NCBI GenBank assembly: GCA_034667225.1
Contig: JAXDKG010000017.1
Location: forward strand, 132,606-196,605
DNA from: DATMER01 sp034667225
GTDB lineage: Bacteria; Acidobacteriota; Thermoanaerobaculia; Multivoradales; UBA5704
Length of the DNA stretch: 64,000 bases
Direction of reading: 5' to 3'
Shown here: in pieces, positions 45,608-53,992 of the stretch
How the letters are laid out: every line of letters begins with the position of its first letter
Position numbering within the stretch: the first letter of the stretch is position 1
Program-made: the position numbers and the translations under genes
The notes under the pieces: model-generated
What the model was told of the DNA's origin: nothing
The model's input: the letters and a program-made list of their open reading frames with translations, nothing else
The model's database searches: none

Positions 45608-46032
45608 GGACGCCAGCCGATCAATTCATAAGGACGCTGGAAGCGTCGCGGTACGGGATCGTAGGGCGAGGCGGATGCCGCGACGCCGAGACGTGCAGCC
45701 AGCCGGGCAAGGTGGCGGCGCCGCCCCCACGCCAGGACTTGGGCCTGCCGACGAGCGAGCAGGTACAGACTAGCCGGGTCCCCGGCGCTTCCGTCGGGCA
45801 ATGCGCCGAGCATCGAAAGAGCCATGGGGAGAATCCGCCGCAAAAGCTCCAGGTCGTCTTCCGCGATGGCAGATTTGCGGACGGCGAGGATGACGGCATG
45901 AATGAAGACCGGCCCGAACGCAAGCTGCTGCGCCCAATATGTGTCTGTCCGCGAAGATCCTGAGCGCAGCTCCTCGAACATTCGGCCGAGCACCGGCTGC
46001 CAGCCACCCAACTCCGTCGGCTCTTCCTTCAC
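45595..46032 (-). CDS. Hypothetical helical protein with strong ribosome site
   Basis: A 145-residue protein beginning at GTG 46032, preceded by AAGGAGG with 7-base spacing, which argues that it is really translated. Sequence: WQPVLGRMFEELRSGSSRTD, then helices (AQQLAFGPVFIHAVILAVRKS, LLRRILPMALSMLGALPDG). No known domain is recognised. Its last ~4 codons overlap the amidohydrolase remnant, so its C-terminus may have been created by that rearrangement. Confidence 0.55.
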   Translation of the reverse strand: MKEEPTELGGWQPVLGRMFEELRSGSSRTDTYWAQQLAFGPVFIHAVILAVRKSAIAEDDLELLRRILPMALSMLGALPDGSAGDPASLYLLARRQAQVLAWGRRRHLARLAARLGVAASASPYDPVPRRFQRPYELIGWRPPQG

Positions 46033-46104
46033 AGGTAGTCCTCCTTGATGAAACGGAGATTGTCCTGAACTATCTTAGTGTCGGAGGCCAGGGTCGGCAA
46101 GCGC

Positions 46105-46527
46105 TCACCCGGCTTGGCGGATTGCACACACCGACGTAGCCCGCGCCACCGCCCGTCCCTCGCCGTCTTCGAGCTCGCATTCGAGGTGGGCGGTGGTCTT
46201 GCCCCTGCGAACTACCCGGGCATGGGCTCCGAGCCTGCCTTCGACGACCGGCAGGAAGTAGCTCATCTGGAGCTGGAGGGTGGAGAAGGACTCGCCCTCG
46301 GCGGTGACGGTGGCGAGGGCGGCTCCCATGGCCACGTCGGCGAGGTCGCAGAAGATGCCGCCGTGGACCGTGCCCATGGCGTTGTGAAGGGTTTTCCCGG
46401 CCGTCAGCTCGATCCGCGCTTCGCCCTCTCCGAGCGAGACCGGCCGTACTCCTAGGAATTCCGTGATCGGCGCCAGCTCGAGATCTCCCGCTAACCACTT
46501 CTGGACGTAGTCCGCGAGCCGGCTCAT
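46105..46527 (-). CDS. PaaI/hotdog-fold thioesterase
   Basis: A 140-residue protein from ATG 46527. The hotdog core has NAMGTVHGGIFCDLADVAMG (~49-68), the PaaI/4HBT signature in which HGG and the following acidic residue on the central helix bind the thioester, and STLQLQMSYFLPVVEGRLGAHA. It hydrolyses acyl- or aryl-CoA thioesters in the cytoplasm. It overlaps the upstream desaturase gene by 4 bp, placing it in the lipid operon 48499-46105. Confidence 0.88.
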   Translation of the reverse strand: MSRLADYVQKWLAGDLELAPITEFLGVRPVSLGEGEARIELTAGKTLHNAMGTVHGGIFCDLADVAMGAALATVTAEGESFSTLQLQMSYFLPVVEGRLGAHARVVRRGKTTAHLECELEDGEGRAVARATSVCAIRQAG

Positions 46528-47261
46528 GCCTTGCGCCCGATCACCTTGCGCCCGAAGCGGCGCAGCCATTCGTGATCGTTGCGCTGCGGCTGGGCGCCGC
46601 TCAAACGGGCAATGATCCATTCGAGACCGCGGAAGAGGCCGAGGCGGCCCAGGGTCCGATCGGCCCAGCCGTTGATGATGCAGTAGTTGAAATCGTGGTT
46701 TCCCTGGTGGTGCTGGCTGTGATGCCCGGTCGAAAGGACGAGGCCGGTCTTCTGCAGCAGGCGGATCCAGCGCGGCTGGCGCGCGCGGTGGCCGCACTTG
46801 TGGAACTCCAGCATGGTGACCAGCATGATGTCGAAGATCACTGCTGCCAGCACCGCACAGGCCGCGATTGGGCCACCGTAGAGGATTGCGCCGAGGACGA
46901 CTGGAACGATCAGGATCAGTGCGATATAAGAGAGCGTGCCCGCGTCGTGGAAGAAACTGATGTGGAAGATCCGGTTGGGGTAGACGTGGTGCTCGCGGAC
47001 CTGCAGCACCATGCGGCGGAGAAACGTGATCTCTTCGTCGAACCAGGTGTCGAACGCCCAGTGCAGGATGCCGGAGACGAGGTCGGCGACGTACATGCCG
47101 GCGAGGACCGCGAAGAGAATCCAGGGCCAGCCCGGCGAATCGTTGGAGAACAGCCAGACGAGGCCAGCCAGCACGGCTGCGCCGTTGAGCACGCCGCCGA
47201 CGAGGTGGAAACGGACCTCGCTCGGCGTGTAGGGCGCTACCGTGAAGGCGTCTTCCTTCAT
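46524..47261 (-). CDS. CarF/PEDS1 (Kua/TMEM189)-type plasmalogen desaturase
   Basis: A 245-residue membrane protein with about four hydrophobic segments. It carries the histidine pattern of the lipid-desaturase domain (Kua family): ADLVSGILHWAFDTW (59-73), REHHVYPN (89-96), EFHKCGHR (152-159) and GHHSQHH (179-185). These histidines bind the di-iron centre. CarF and animal PEDS1 form the vinyl-ether bond of plasmalogens, so this gene predicts plasmalogen synthesis here (inference from family). It lies between a cyclopropane-synthase-like gene and a thioesterase gene, each overlapping by 4 bp, so all three form one lipid operon. Confidence 0.87.
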   Translation of the reverse strand: MKEDAFTVAPYTPSEVRFHLVGGVLNGAAVLAGLVWLFSNDSPGWPWILFAVLAGMYVADLVSGILHWAFDTWFDEEITFLRRMVLQVREHHVYPNRIFHISFFHDAGTLSYIALILIVPVVLGAILYGGPIAACAVLAAVIFDIMLVTMLEFHKCGHRARQPRWIRLLQKTGLVLSTGHHSQHHQGNHDFNYCIINGWADRTLGRLGLFRGLEWIIARLSGAQPQRNDHEWLRRFGRKVIGRKA

Positions 47262-48499
47262 GCCCAGGATTCCATGCCGGCCTTCGGCGCGCTGCCGGTC
47301 GAGGGCAACTGAAGGATCATGTGATGGGCGGAGAGCGTGCCGTTCTCGAACGAGTTGGCCGCCGACCAGAGATAGAGGACGAAGCGGCGGTAGAGGTGCT
47401 TGCCCCAGCGCGCGATGACCTCGTCGCGCTTCGCCTCAAGGTTTTCCGCCCACTTCTTGCAGCTCAGGAAGTAGTTGTGACGGTCGTTCTTGATCACCAC
47501 CACCTCGAACGGCGTGCGCGCCACTTCCGCGAGGTATTTCTCCAGGCAGAGCGGCGAGGTGTTGCCCTGGAACACCCACTTCGAGATGAACGAGGGCATG
47601 CCGTGCTTGCTGCCCGAGTAGGCGTCGAGGTACACCCGGCGGCCCGGTTTCAGGATGCGCTCGTATTGCGCCAGGGTGCGGCGATAGTCGGGCAGGTGCT
47701 CGGTGACCCCGAGGTTGACGATGGCGTCGAACGGCTCGGAGGGGCGATATTCGAGGAAGTGTTCCTTGACCACCTCGCAGTCGAAGCCGCGGCGCTGGAT
47801 CAGCTCCTTCATGGTCTTCTCGGATTCGTCGGAGATCGTGATCGAGGTCACACGCACGCCCTGCTCGCCGGCGAATTGCAGGAACGATCCCCAGCCGCCG
47901 CCGATGTCGAGCACCCGCTGGCCGGGCTTGATGCCGCAGGCGTCGAAAGCGTATTGGAACTTGCGCACCATCCCCTCTTCCAGGGACTCGCCGTCGGCCT
48001 CGAAGAAGCCGTGCGAGTAGGCGCGCAGCTTGCTGTCGAGCCAGAGGAGGAAGAACTCGCGGTCGACGTCGTAGTGGCTCTTGATCCACTTCTTGTCGCT
48101 CTTGGCCTGGCCGAAGAGGAGCGGCGCGACGTAGGTGGCATAAAGGTACTGGAGCGCGTGCGGATCGCCGAGCACGGGCCGGTGCTTGAGGACGGTCAGC
48201 AGATCCCCTTCGATGTCGAGGTCGCCGTCCATGTAGGCCTCGGCCACGGCCAACTCGTCGAAGGCCGACATAGCGGCGAGGCCCTTGTCGGTGACGATCC
48301 GGATGGTGAAGGCGGGCTCGCCCATGCCGCCGATATCGCCGATGGCATAGGCCGAGCGATCCGGCAGGCGCAGCTCGAAAGGCCGTGTCCGGGAGTCGCT
48401 GGCGCTCAGCGCGGCATGGCGCTGCCGCAGGCCATGGACCAGCGGGGGGAGTGGCTGACCGTCCGTCGTGACTGTTGCGGCATGGGAGAGATCGCTCAT
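47258..48499 (-). CDS. Cyclopropane-fatty-acyl-phospholipid synthase family methyltransferase
   Basis: A 413-residue protein. SAM-binding motif VLDIGGGWGSFLQFAGEQGV (~195-214) is preceded by SHYDVDREFFLLWLDSKLRAYSHGFF (~140-165), a hallmark of CFA synthases. FDAIVNLGVTEHLPDYRRTL provides the post-motif acidic loop. The N-terminal domain (~1-120) includes AYMDGDLDIEGDL. It transfers a methylene or methyl group from SAM to unsaturated acyl chains at the membrane surface. It is the first gene of the operon with the plasmalogen desaturase and thioesterase; the promoter should lie within the 83 bases shared with the divergent desaturase at 48583. Confidence 0.9.
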   Translation of the reverse strand: MSDLSHAATVTTDGQPLPPLVHGLRQRHAALSASDSRTRPFELRLPDRSAYAIGDIGGMGEPAFTIRIVTDKGLAAMSAFDELAVAEAYMDGDLDIEGDLLTVLKHRPVLGDPHALQYLYATYVAPLLFGQAKSDKKWIKSHYDVDREFFLLWLDSKLRAYSHGFFEADGESLEEGMVRKFQYAFDACGIKPGQRVLDIGGGWGSFLQFAGEQGVRVTSITISDESEKTMKELIQRRGFDCEVVKEHFLEYRPSEPFDAIVNLGVTEHLPDYRRTLAQYERILKPGRRVYLDAYSGSKHGMPSFISKWVFQGNTSPLCLEKYLAEVARTPFEVVVIKNDRHNYFLSCKKWAENLEAKRDEVIARWGKHLYRRFVLYLWSAANSFENGTLSAHHMILQLPSTGSAPKAGMESWA

Positions 48500-48582
48500 C
48501 GTCCGCCCCCTTTCAGGTCGAGGCTGATTTTAGCCGAGCTGATTTTAGCCCATAAGGAATCGTGTGGCATCATTGGCCCCCT

Positions 48583-49707
48583 ATGATCCGATTCCTGCGC
48601 TTCGCCGCGTTCCGCTCGCTCTACGTGCTCCTGGCACTGGGCGCGATCTGGGGCTCGCTCCTCTGGGGACCCTGGCTGTCGCTGCCGCTCGCGGTCGCCA
48701 TGCTGCATCTGGTGACGTACATCGAGCGCTGGACCGGGCCGAGCCCTCCGGACCTGGTGACCGCTCCCTCCTGGTTCGGACGCTGGCTCACGCACCCTGA
48801 GGACGCGCACGGCCTGCTCTTCTGCCTCCTGCACTTCGCCGCCATCGGCTCCGCTTTCTGGCTCTGGCTCCACCCGGAGGTCACCGGCTTCGTCACGCCC
48901 GGGCAGAAGCTCGGCTTTGCGCTGGGGGCCGGAATGTGGCTCGGCTGGTCCGGCGGCATCAACATGGGGATCAACTTCCACAGCCATGCCCACAAGCCGA
49001 TCTTCAGGAACGACGCGCTGAACCGCTGGTTCGGCCGGCTGTGGACCGTCCCGGGCGGCATCCCTTCCTACTGGTGGCGCTACAAGCACCTGGCGGTGCA
49101 TCACTCCCACCTGGGGGAGGATCGGGACTGGGTACAGCCCCAGCGGCGGGCCGACGGCCGCTACGAGAGCATGTGGACCTACGTCCTGCTGTACTGGCCG
49201 TGGCGCTGGGGCTATCATTTCGCTCGCGAGGTCCGCGAAGCCTCGGCCTCGGTGCGGCGCCGCTTCCTCATGGAATTCGCCATCTTCCTGGTGCCGTTTT
49301 CGATCCCCTTCTTCGTCGATCCCTGGATGGCCCTCGGGTTGTGGCTCTTCCCAACCTGGGTTGGCGGATCGGTCATCATGGGGATGGGGATGTACGCCCA
49401 GCACGCCGGGGGCACCGACGAGAATCGGTACAGCCATACGACGACCTTCCTCTCTCATTTCTTCAACCTGACGATGTTCAACGCGGGCTTCCACATCGAG
49501 CATCACGAGCAGCCCGGAGTGCACTGGAGCGAGCTGCCGCGGATGCACGCGGCGATGAAGCCCGAGCTGATCGAGGGCGGCGCCCATATCGTGCCCTACG
49601 GCATCTATCGCGCTTCGTCGCTGCTCAACTCATTCTTCCGCCCGCGGCAGGGCTGGCAGCGGTTCCTGGAGCAGCACCCGGATTATCGGCCGGAGAATCA
49701 GTCATGA
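48583..49707 (+). CDS. Membrane fatty acid desaturase/hydroxylase (histidine-box family)
   Basis: A 374-residue protein from ATG 48583. Membrane segments at ~12-42, ~80-95, ~110-130, ~225-260. Three His boxes are visible: HSHAHK (~140-145), HHSHLGEDRDW (~173-183) and HIEHHEQPGVHW (~305-316), plus QHAGG. These bind di-iron and are typical of AlkB/desaturase membrane oxygenases. It overlaps the beta-propeller gene by 4 bp (ATGA) and is divergent from the CFA-synthase-like operon, forming a lipid-modification locus. Regiochemistry unknown. Confidence 0.87.
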   Translation: MIRFLRFAAFRSLYVLLALGAIWGSLLWGPWLSLPLAVAMLHLVTYIERWTGPSPPDLVTAPSWFGRWLTHPEDAHGLLFCLLHFAAIGSAFWLWLHPEVTGFVTPGQKLGFALGAGMWLGWSGGINMGINFHSHAHKPIFRNDALNRWFGRLWTVPGGIPSYWWRYKHLAVHHSHLGEDRDWVQPQRRADGRYESMWTYVLLYWPWRWGYHFAREVREASASVRRRFLMEFAIFLVPFSIPFFVDPWMALGLWLFPTWVGGSVIMGMGMYAQHAGGTDENRYSHTTTFLSHFFNLTMFNAGFHIEHHEQPGVHWSELPRMHAAMKPELIEGGAHIVPYGIYRASSLLNSFFRPRQGWQRFLEQHPDYRPENQS

Positions 49708-51440
49708 GAATAACGCTGCTATGGATCCTCGTTGCGGGAGCCCTGACCGCCCCCGCCGCCGCGCAACGGGGCTGGCTCCAGTGGGGCCGCGATGCCCGGC
49801 ATCATGGAATGGCGCCCGTCGCGGGCCAGAGCCTGAACCGGCTGCATGCCGACCTCGTCTACGATCCCTTCGTCGAGCAGGAGCGGGCCGAGCAGTTCGG
49901 CGTCCTGACGCCTCACTACCAGGTGCCGCTCGTGGACGGCGACGACGTGTTCATGGAGTGGAAGACGGGGACCTACATCTCCTGCGATCCGCCGGGATGG
50001 ATGACCGGCGAGCCTTGCGGCGTGAACACCTGGAACACGCAGGTCTGGAACGAGCGGCGGCTCCAGTGGCAGGGCGGGAAGCTCGTTGAAAAGTGGAGCT
50101 TCGCCAGCGACTGGAAGCCCGCGCCGGTGCCGGCGCTCAATTTCCTCGGCCCGTCGGAGCCGGTCTTCCATGCCATTCTGAGCAAGGGCCATGTCTATGT
50201 GCCGGGCGCCGGCGGGACCCTGTTCAAGCTCGATCGCGGCAGCGGCCGGGTGATCGCCCGCATCAATCCGTTCGATCGACTGGACCGGTACACGTACACG
50301 GCCGGCGCGCCGGTGGCTGATCCCCAGGGAAACCTTTATTACCAGGCCTTTCGCCTGGCGCGTTCGAATCCCTGGGAGACTGACATCCGGGGCGCCTGGC
50401 TGATCAAGGTGAAGCCCGACGGCTCGACTTCCAAGGTGAGCTTCTCGGAGCTGGCGATCGGCGCGCCGGCCCCGACCGCCAGCTGCAAGACCCAGTTCCC
50501 GGAGTCCGCTCTGCCCTGGCCTCCCAGCCCCACTGCCGTGCCGCCGACCGTTCCCTGCGGCGGGCAGCGTCCCGGCGTCAATGGGACGCCGGGCATCGGG
50601 CTCGACGGAACCATTTATGTCCCAAGCCGCGCTCACCGGGCGGACCGGTACTCGTTCCTCCTGGCGGTGAATCCTGACCTGACGCCAAAGTGGGCGGTGT
50701 CGTTGCGAGGCCTTTTGAAAGACGGCTGTGGAACCGCGACCCTGCCGCCCACCGGCTCGCCAGGCGGTTGCAAGGCGGGCGCTTCTGTCGGCGTCGATCC
50801 CGCCACCAACGAGCTGCCCGCGGGCCGGGTCGTCGACCCCGGGACGAACGCGCCGGTCGTGGCCCCGGACGGCAGTGTCCTGTTCGCCACCTACACCGAG
50901 TACGACTCGTTCCGCGGCGAGATGTTCAAGTTCGACGCGCGCGGGCGGTTCAAGGGCAGCTACGATTTCGGATTGGACGTCACGCCCAACATCTACACCC
51001 ACGACGGCACGTATTCGATCATCCTCAAGGAAAACCATTACGGCTTCGGGACCTACTGCACCGATCCGACCTGGTGCCCGGCGAACAGCAACGGCCCCTT
51101 CTATGTCACCCAGCTTTCCGCCGATCTCGAGCCCGAGTGGAAGTTTGCCAACACCACGACCGAGAGCTGCCAGCGCAACCCCGATGGAACGTTCACCTGT
51201 GTCGAAGATCATCCCGACGGCTTCGAATGGTGCATCAACGCGGCGGCGGTGGACAAGAACGGAGTCGTCTACGCCAACAGCGAGGACGGCAACCTCTACG
51301 CGATCGCGCAGGGTGGAGTGGAGAAGCAGCGGATCTTTCTCTTACTGGCTCTCGGGGCCGCGTATACGCCGCTCTCGATCGGGCCCGACGGCAGGATCTA
51401 CACGCAGAACGCCGGACACCTCTTCGTGATCGGAAACTGA
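49704..51440 (+). CDS. Exported PQQ-like beta-propeller protein
   Basis: A 578-residue protein coupled to the desaturase by a 4-bp overlap. Signal peptide MRITLLWILVAGALTAPAAA. Blade motifs (LFKLDRGSGRVIARINPF, GNLYYQAFRLA, GTIYVPSRAH, GSVLFATYTEYDSFRGEMFKFDARG, GVVYANSEDGNLYAIAQGG) indicate a PQQ/BamB-like propeller. Conserved Cys pairs (SCDPPGW..GEPCG, CTDPTWC) suggest disulphides in the periplasm. It begins WLQWGRDARHHGMAP, as in PQQ-repeat proteins. No catalytic site is seen. Its last 99 bases overlap the 3' end of the first HEAT paralogue on the opposite strand. Confidence 0.82.
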   Translation: MRITLLWILVAGALTAPAAAQRGWLQWGRDARHHGMAPVAGQSLNRLHADLVYDPFVEQERAEQFGVLTPHYQVPLVDGDDVFMEWKTGTYISCDPPGWMTGEPCGVNTWNTQVWNERRLQWQGGKLVEKWSFASDWKPAPVPALNFLGPSEPVFHAILSKGHVYVPGAGGTLFKLDRGSGRVIARINPFDRLDRYTYTAGAPVADPQGNLYYQAFRLARSNPWETDIRGAWLIKVKPDGSTSKVSFSELAIGAPAPTASCKTQFPESALPWPPSPTAVPPTVPCGGQRPGVNGTPGIGLDGTIYVPSRAHRADRYSFLLAVNPDLTPKWAVSLRGLLKDGCGTATLPPTGSPGGCKAGASVGVDPATNELPAGRVVDPGTNAPVVAPDGSVLFATYTEYDSFRGEMFKFDARGRFKGSYDFGLDVTPNIYTHDGTYSIILKENHYGFGTYCTDPTWCPANSNGPFYVTQLSADLEPEWKFANTTTESCQRNPDGTFTCVEDHPDGFEWCINAAAVDKNGVVYANSEDGNLYAIAQGGVEKQRIFLLLALGAAYTPLSIGPDGRIYTQNAGHLFVIGN

Positions 51441-52649
51441 TAGCTGCCCGGCCGAGTTCTCGGCGAGCGACAGTTGGCCCTCCTCGGCTTGCGCCAGCGA
51501 TAACTGGCCCGCTTCCGCTCCGGCCAGCGACAGTTGGCCGGGCGAGGCGCCCTGGACACGGGATTGGATCTCGGCGATTGCCTGGCGCGCGGTACTGCGA
51601 ACCTCGTCGAGCAGGAAACGGTCGGCAGTTGCCTTGAGTGGCAGCACGGCCGCCGCTGAGCCGACGCGGCCCAGCGCGTTCGCCACGGCCATGCAGAATT
51701 CGTGGTGACTCCCCTGGAGAGCCTCGATCAGAGGCGGCTCGGCGGCGGGGTTTCCGGTCATTCCCAAGGCCTCGGCCGCCGCCATGGCCATCCTGTTTTG
51801 CAGGGCCAACACCTCCGCCAGCGCGTCGACGGCAGCAGCGGTTCCGCTGCGGCCGAGCGCCTCCAGGCAAGCGTGAGCCGTCTGGATGCAGCGGGTGCGC
51901 GAGGCGCGGTCGAAGATGGCTTTCGTGCGCTCCACCGGCAGCTCCTGCTGCAGGGCCGACACGGCTTCCGCGCTCACGGCATCATCCGCCAGGCTCTCCG
52001 CGAGATCCAGGAGGATCGCGCGCCCCTCGGCGCCTATCTCCCTGGCTGCCCGCAGGCGAATCTCGGGGCTCGGGTCCGAGCAGGCCCTGTGGAGTGCCTC
52101 GGCGGTCGCCGGATCGTCGGGAAGCTTACGGATCAGGAGGAGCAGGTTCTGAAGCCGCACCCCGGGCTCGGGGTCCCGGTGGGCGTTCTCGGCCAGGCGC
52201 CGCGGGATGTCCTTCAGTTGGGCGAACCGCTGCGCGATGCCAAGGAGGAGAGGCAGGGCATAAGGGGCCTTCTCGGAAGACATCTCGACCAGCCGGATCT
52301 CGCCGCGGGAGATCTCCAGCTTGCCATCGGAGCTCACGCGGGACAGCAGCCGGCGCGTCTCCGCATCGAGCAGCGCGAAGATCAGCTCCGATGGTCCTCC
52401 AATGAAGAACCTGTCGTCGAAACTCCTGTCCCCGATTCTGAACTCGGCGGGCTGAGTCATCGACTCGGGACAGATCGACACCCAGTAGAATTTCGGCGGC
52501 CCTGGAGCCTTGACCACGATCGTGGCTCTTTTCTCTCCGAAGGACCGGACGAGCACTTCCACCGGCCCATTTCGTGCCTGGATCCAGGCATGAGAGACCT
52601 CCACAACTTGCAAGCCGCACGACACTGCGACATCCTCCCAGGCCTTCAT
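51342..52649 (-). CDS. HEAT-repeat paralogue A, lacks membrane anchor, altered C-terminus
   Basis: A 435-residue protein, last gene of the operon. It starts MKAWEDVAVSCGLQVVE, so it lacks the N-terminal membrane helix of its five sisters. GAGGAGG at 7-base spacing supports this start. The N-terminal beta domain (~15-110: IGDRSFDDRFFIGGP, ALLDAETRRLL) is followed by HEAT repeats (~165-365: DPSPEIRLRAAREIGAEG, AAVLPLKATAD). Four GQLS(L/V) decapeptides lie at 51420-51539. A 25-residue tail (VSGVLRVDPAVGPDRE...) then runs antisense into the PQQ-propeller gene, unlike any sister. It overlaps paralogue B by 4 bp. Probably a soluble variant produced when the operon end was rearranged. Confidence 0.8.
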   Translation of the reverse strand: MKAWEDVAVSCGLQVVEVSHAWIQARNGPVEVLVRSFGEKRATIVVKAPGPPKFYWVSICPESMTQPAEFRIGDRSFDDRFFIGGPSELIFALLDAETRRLLSRVSSDGKLEISRGEIRLVEMSSEKAPYALPLLLGIAQRFAQLKDIPRRLAENAHRDPEPGVRLQNLLLLIRKLPDDPATAEALHRACSDPSPEIRLRAAREIGAEGRAILLDLAESLADDAVSAEAVSALQQELPVERTKAIFDRASRTRCIQTAHACLEALGRSGTAAAVDALAEVLALQNRMAMAAAEALGMTGNPAAEPPLIEALQGSHHEFCMAVANALGRVGSAAAVLPLKATADRFLLDEVRSTARQAIAEIQSRVQGASPGQLSLAGAEAGQLSLAQAEEGQLSLAENSAGQLSVSDHEEVSGVLRVDPAVGPDRERRIRGPESQ

Positions 52650-53980
52650 GGGACTGCCTCCTCGTCGCTGCTGAGCGAGAGCTGCCCGGCTGGATCGGTG
52701 GCGAGCGACAGTTGACCTGCCTCGGCCTCCGTCAATGACAGTTGGCCCGCTTCCGCCCCGGCCAGCGACAGTTGGCCGGGCGAGGCACCCTGGACGCGGG
52801 ATTTGATCTCGGCGATCGCCTGGCGCGCGGCACGGCGGAGCTTGAGGTCGAGCCGGGAGCTCTCGGCCGCTTCCTTGAGCGGGGGCACGGCCGCCACCGA
52901 GCCGACGCGGCCAAGCGCGTCCGCCGCAGCCACCCGGAGGTCCACCTGCTCGCGATGAAGGGCCGAGATCAGCGACGGCTCGGCGGCCGGGCTTTCGGTC
53001 GCTCCCAGGGCCTGAGCCGCGGCAATGGCGAGCTCGATGTTTTCCAAGGCCAGCACCTCCACCAGCGCGTTGACGGCAGTGGCGGCTCCGCTGTGGCCGA
53101 GAGCCTCCAGGCAGGCGCGGGCCGTCCGGACGTGGTACAGGCTCAAGGCCTGGCCGAGAATGGCTCTCGTGCGCTCGAACGGCAGCTCTCGGCCCAGGGT
53201 CGACACTGCCTCCGCGCTCACGGCGTCGTCCTCCAGGTTCGCCGCGAGCTCCAGCAGGATGCCGCGGCCTTCGGCACCCATCTCCTTGGCTGCCCGCAGC
53301 CGGATCTCGGGGCTCGGGTCAGAGCAGGCTTTGCGGAGAGCCTCGGCGGTCTCCGGATGGTTGGGGAACTCGCGAACCAGAAGGAGCAGGTTCTTGAACC
53401 GCACCCCGGCCTCGGGGTCTTTGCCGGCGTTCCCGGCCAAGCGTTGCGGGATATTCAAGGGCGGGAGGAACCGCCTGCCGATTTCGAGGAGGAGAGGCAG
53501 GACTTCAGGAACTTTCTCGTCCGACAAGGCCACCTGAAGCTCGCCGTAGGAGAGCTCCAGCCGGCCAGCGGCGTTCACGGCGAGCAGCAGACGGCGCACC
53601 TCCGCATCGAGCAACGCGAACACCAGCCGCGTCGGACCGATGACGAGGAATGTGGTGTCGAAATGCGCGTCCCCGATCTCGATCTCCTGATCGAACTGAA
53701 GCAACGGCTCGGGACGGATCATCATGTGACCGAAATCCGGCAGCGCTGGCTCGACCACGATCCGCGTCTGAGACGTTTCTTGGCTAACCTCGATCCGCAC
53801 CTCGACCGCTCCCGCTCGCGCCTTGAGCAGAGAGGTGGCGGCCTCCACGACCTGCAGGCCGCAAGACTCCGCGGCCTCCTGCCAGACCTGCGGGGGAGAC
53901 TTGTCGCCTCCCGGTGCGCCGAAAATGGCCTTGTGCAAGATGCCGCCGAAGATTGCCAGGGTTGAGAAGATCTTCCACAT
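52646..53980 (-). CDS. Membrane-anchored HEAT-repeat paralogue B
   Basis: A 444-residue protein from ATG 53980 (GAGGAGG, 7 bases). A short N-terminal hydrophobic anchor (MWKIFSTLAIFGGILHKAIFG) precedes WQEAAESCGLQVVE, then the beta domain (EIGDAHFDTTFLVIGP, ALLDAEVRRLL) and HEAT repeats (DPSPEIRLRAAKEMGAEG, NIELAIAAAQALG, AADALGRVGSVAAVPPLKEA). The four GQLSL decapeptides are at 52658-52777, ending SSDEEAVP. Among the sisters it has the most divergent anchor linker (GAPGGDKSPPQ). Expected to be a cytoplasm-facing scaffold tethered to the inner membrane; partner unknown. Confidence 0.85.
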   Translation of the reverse strand: MWKIFSTLAIFGGILHKAIFGAPGGDKSPPQVWQEAAESCGLQVVEAATSLLKARAGAVEVRIEVSQETSQTRIVVEPALPDFGHMMIRPEPLLQFDQEIEIGDAHFDTTFLVIGPTRLVFALLDAEVRRLLLAVNAAGRLELSYGELQVALSDEKVPEVLPLLLEIGRRFLPPLNIPQRLAGNAGKDPEAGVRFKNLLLLVREFPNHPETAEALRKACSDPSPEIRLRAAKEMGAEGRGILLELAANLEDDAVSAEAVSTLGRELPFERTRAILGQALSLYHVRTARACLEALGHSGAATAVNALVEVLALENIELAIAAAQALGATESPAAEPSLISALHREQVDLRVAAADALGRVGSVAAVPPLKEAAESSRLDLKLRRAARQAIAEIKSRVQGASPGQLSLAGAEAGQLSLTEAEAGQLSLATDPAGQLSLSSDEEAVP

Positions 53981-53992
53981 GACGTGGCCTCC

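Noticed and set aside
42981..46032. Relationship between the two hypothetical helical proteins at 42981 and 45595
   Set aside because: Both are short and helical, but no shared motif could be found by eye.
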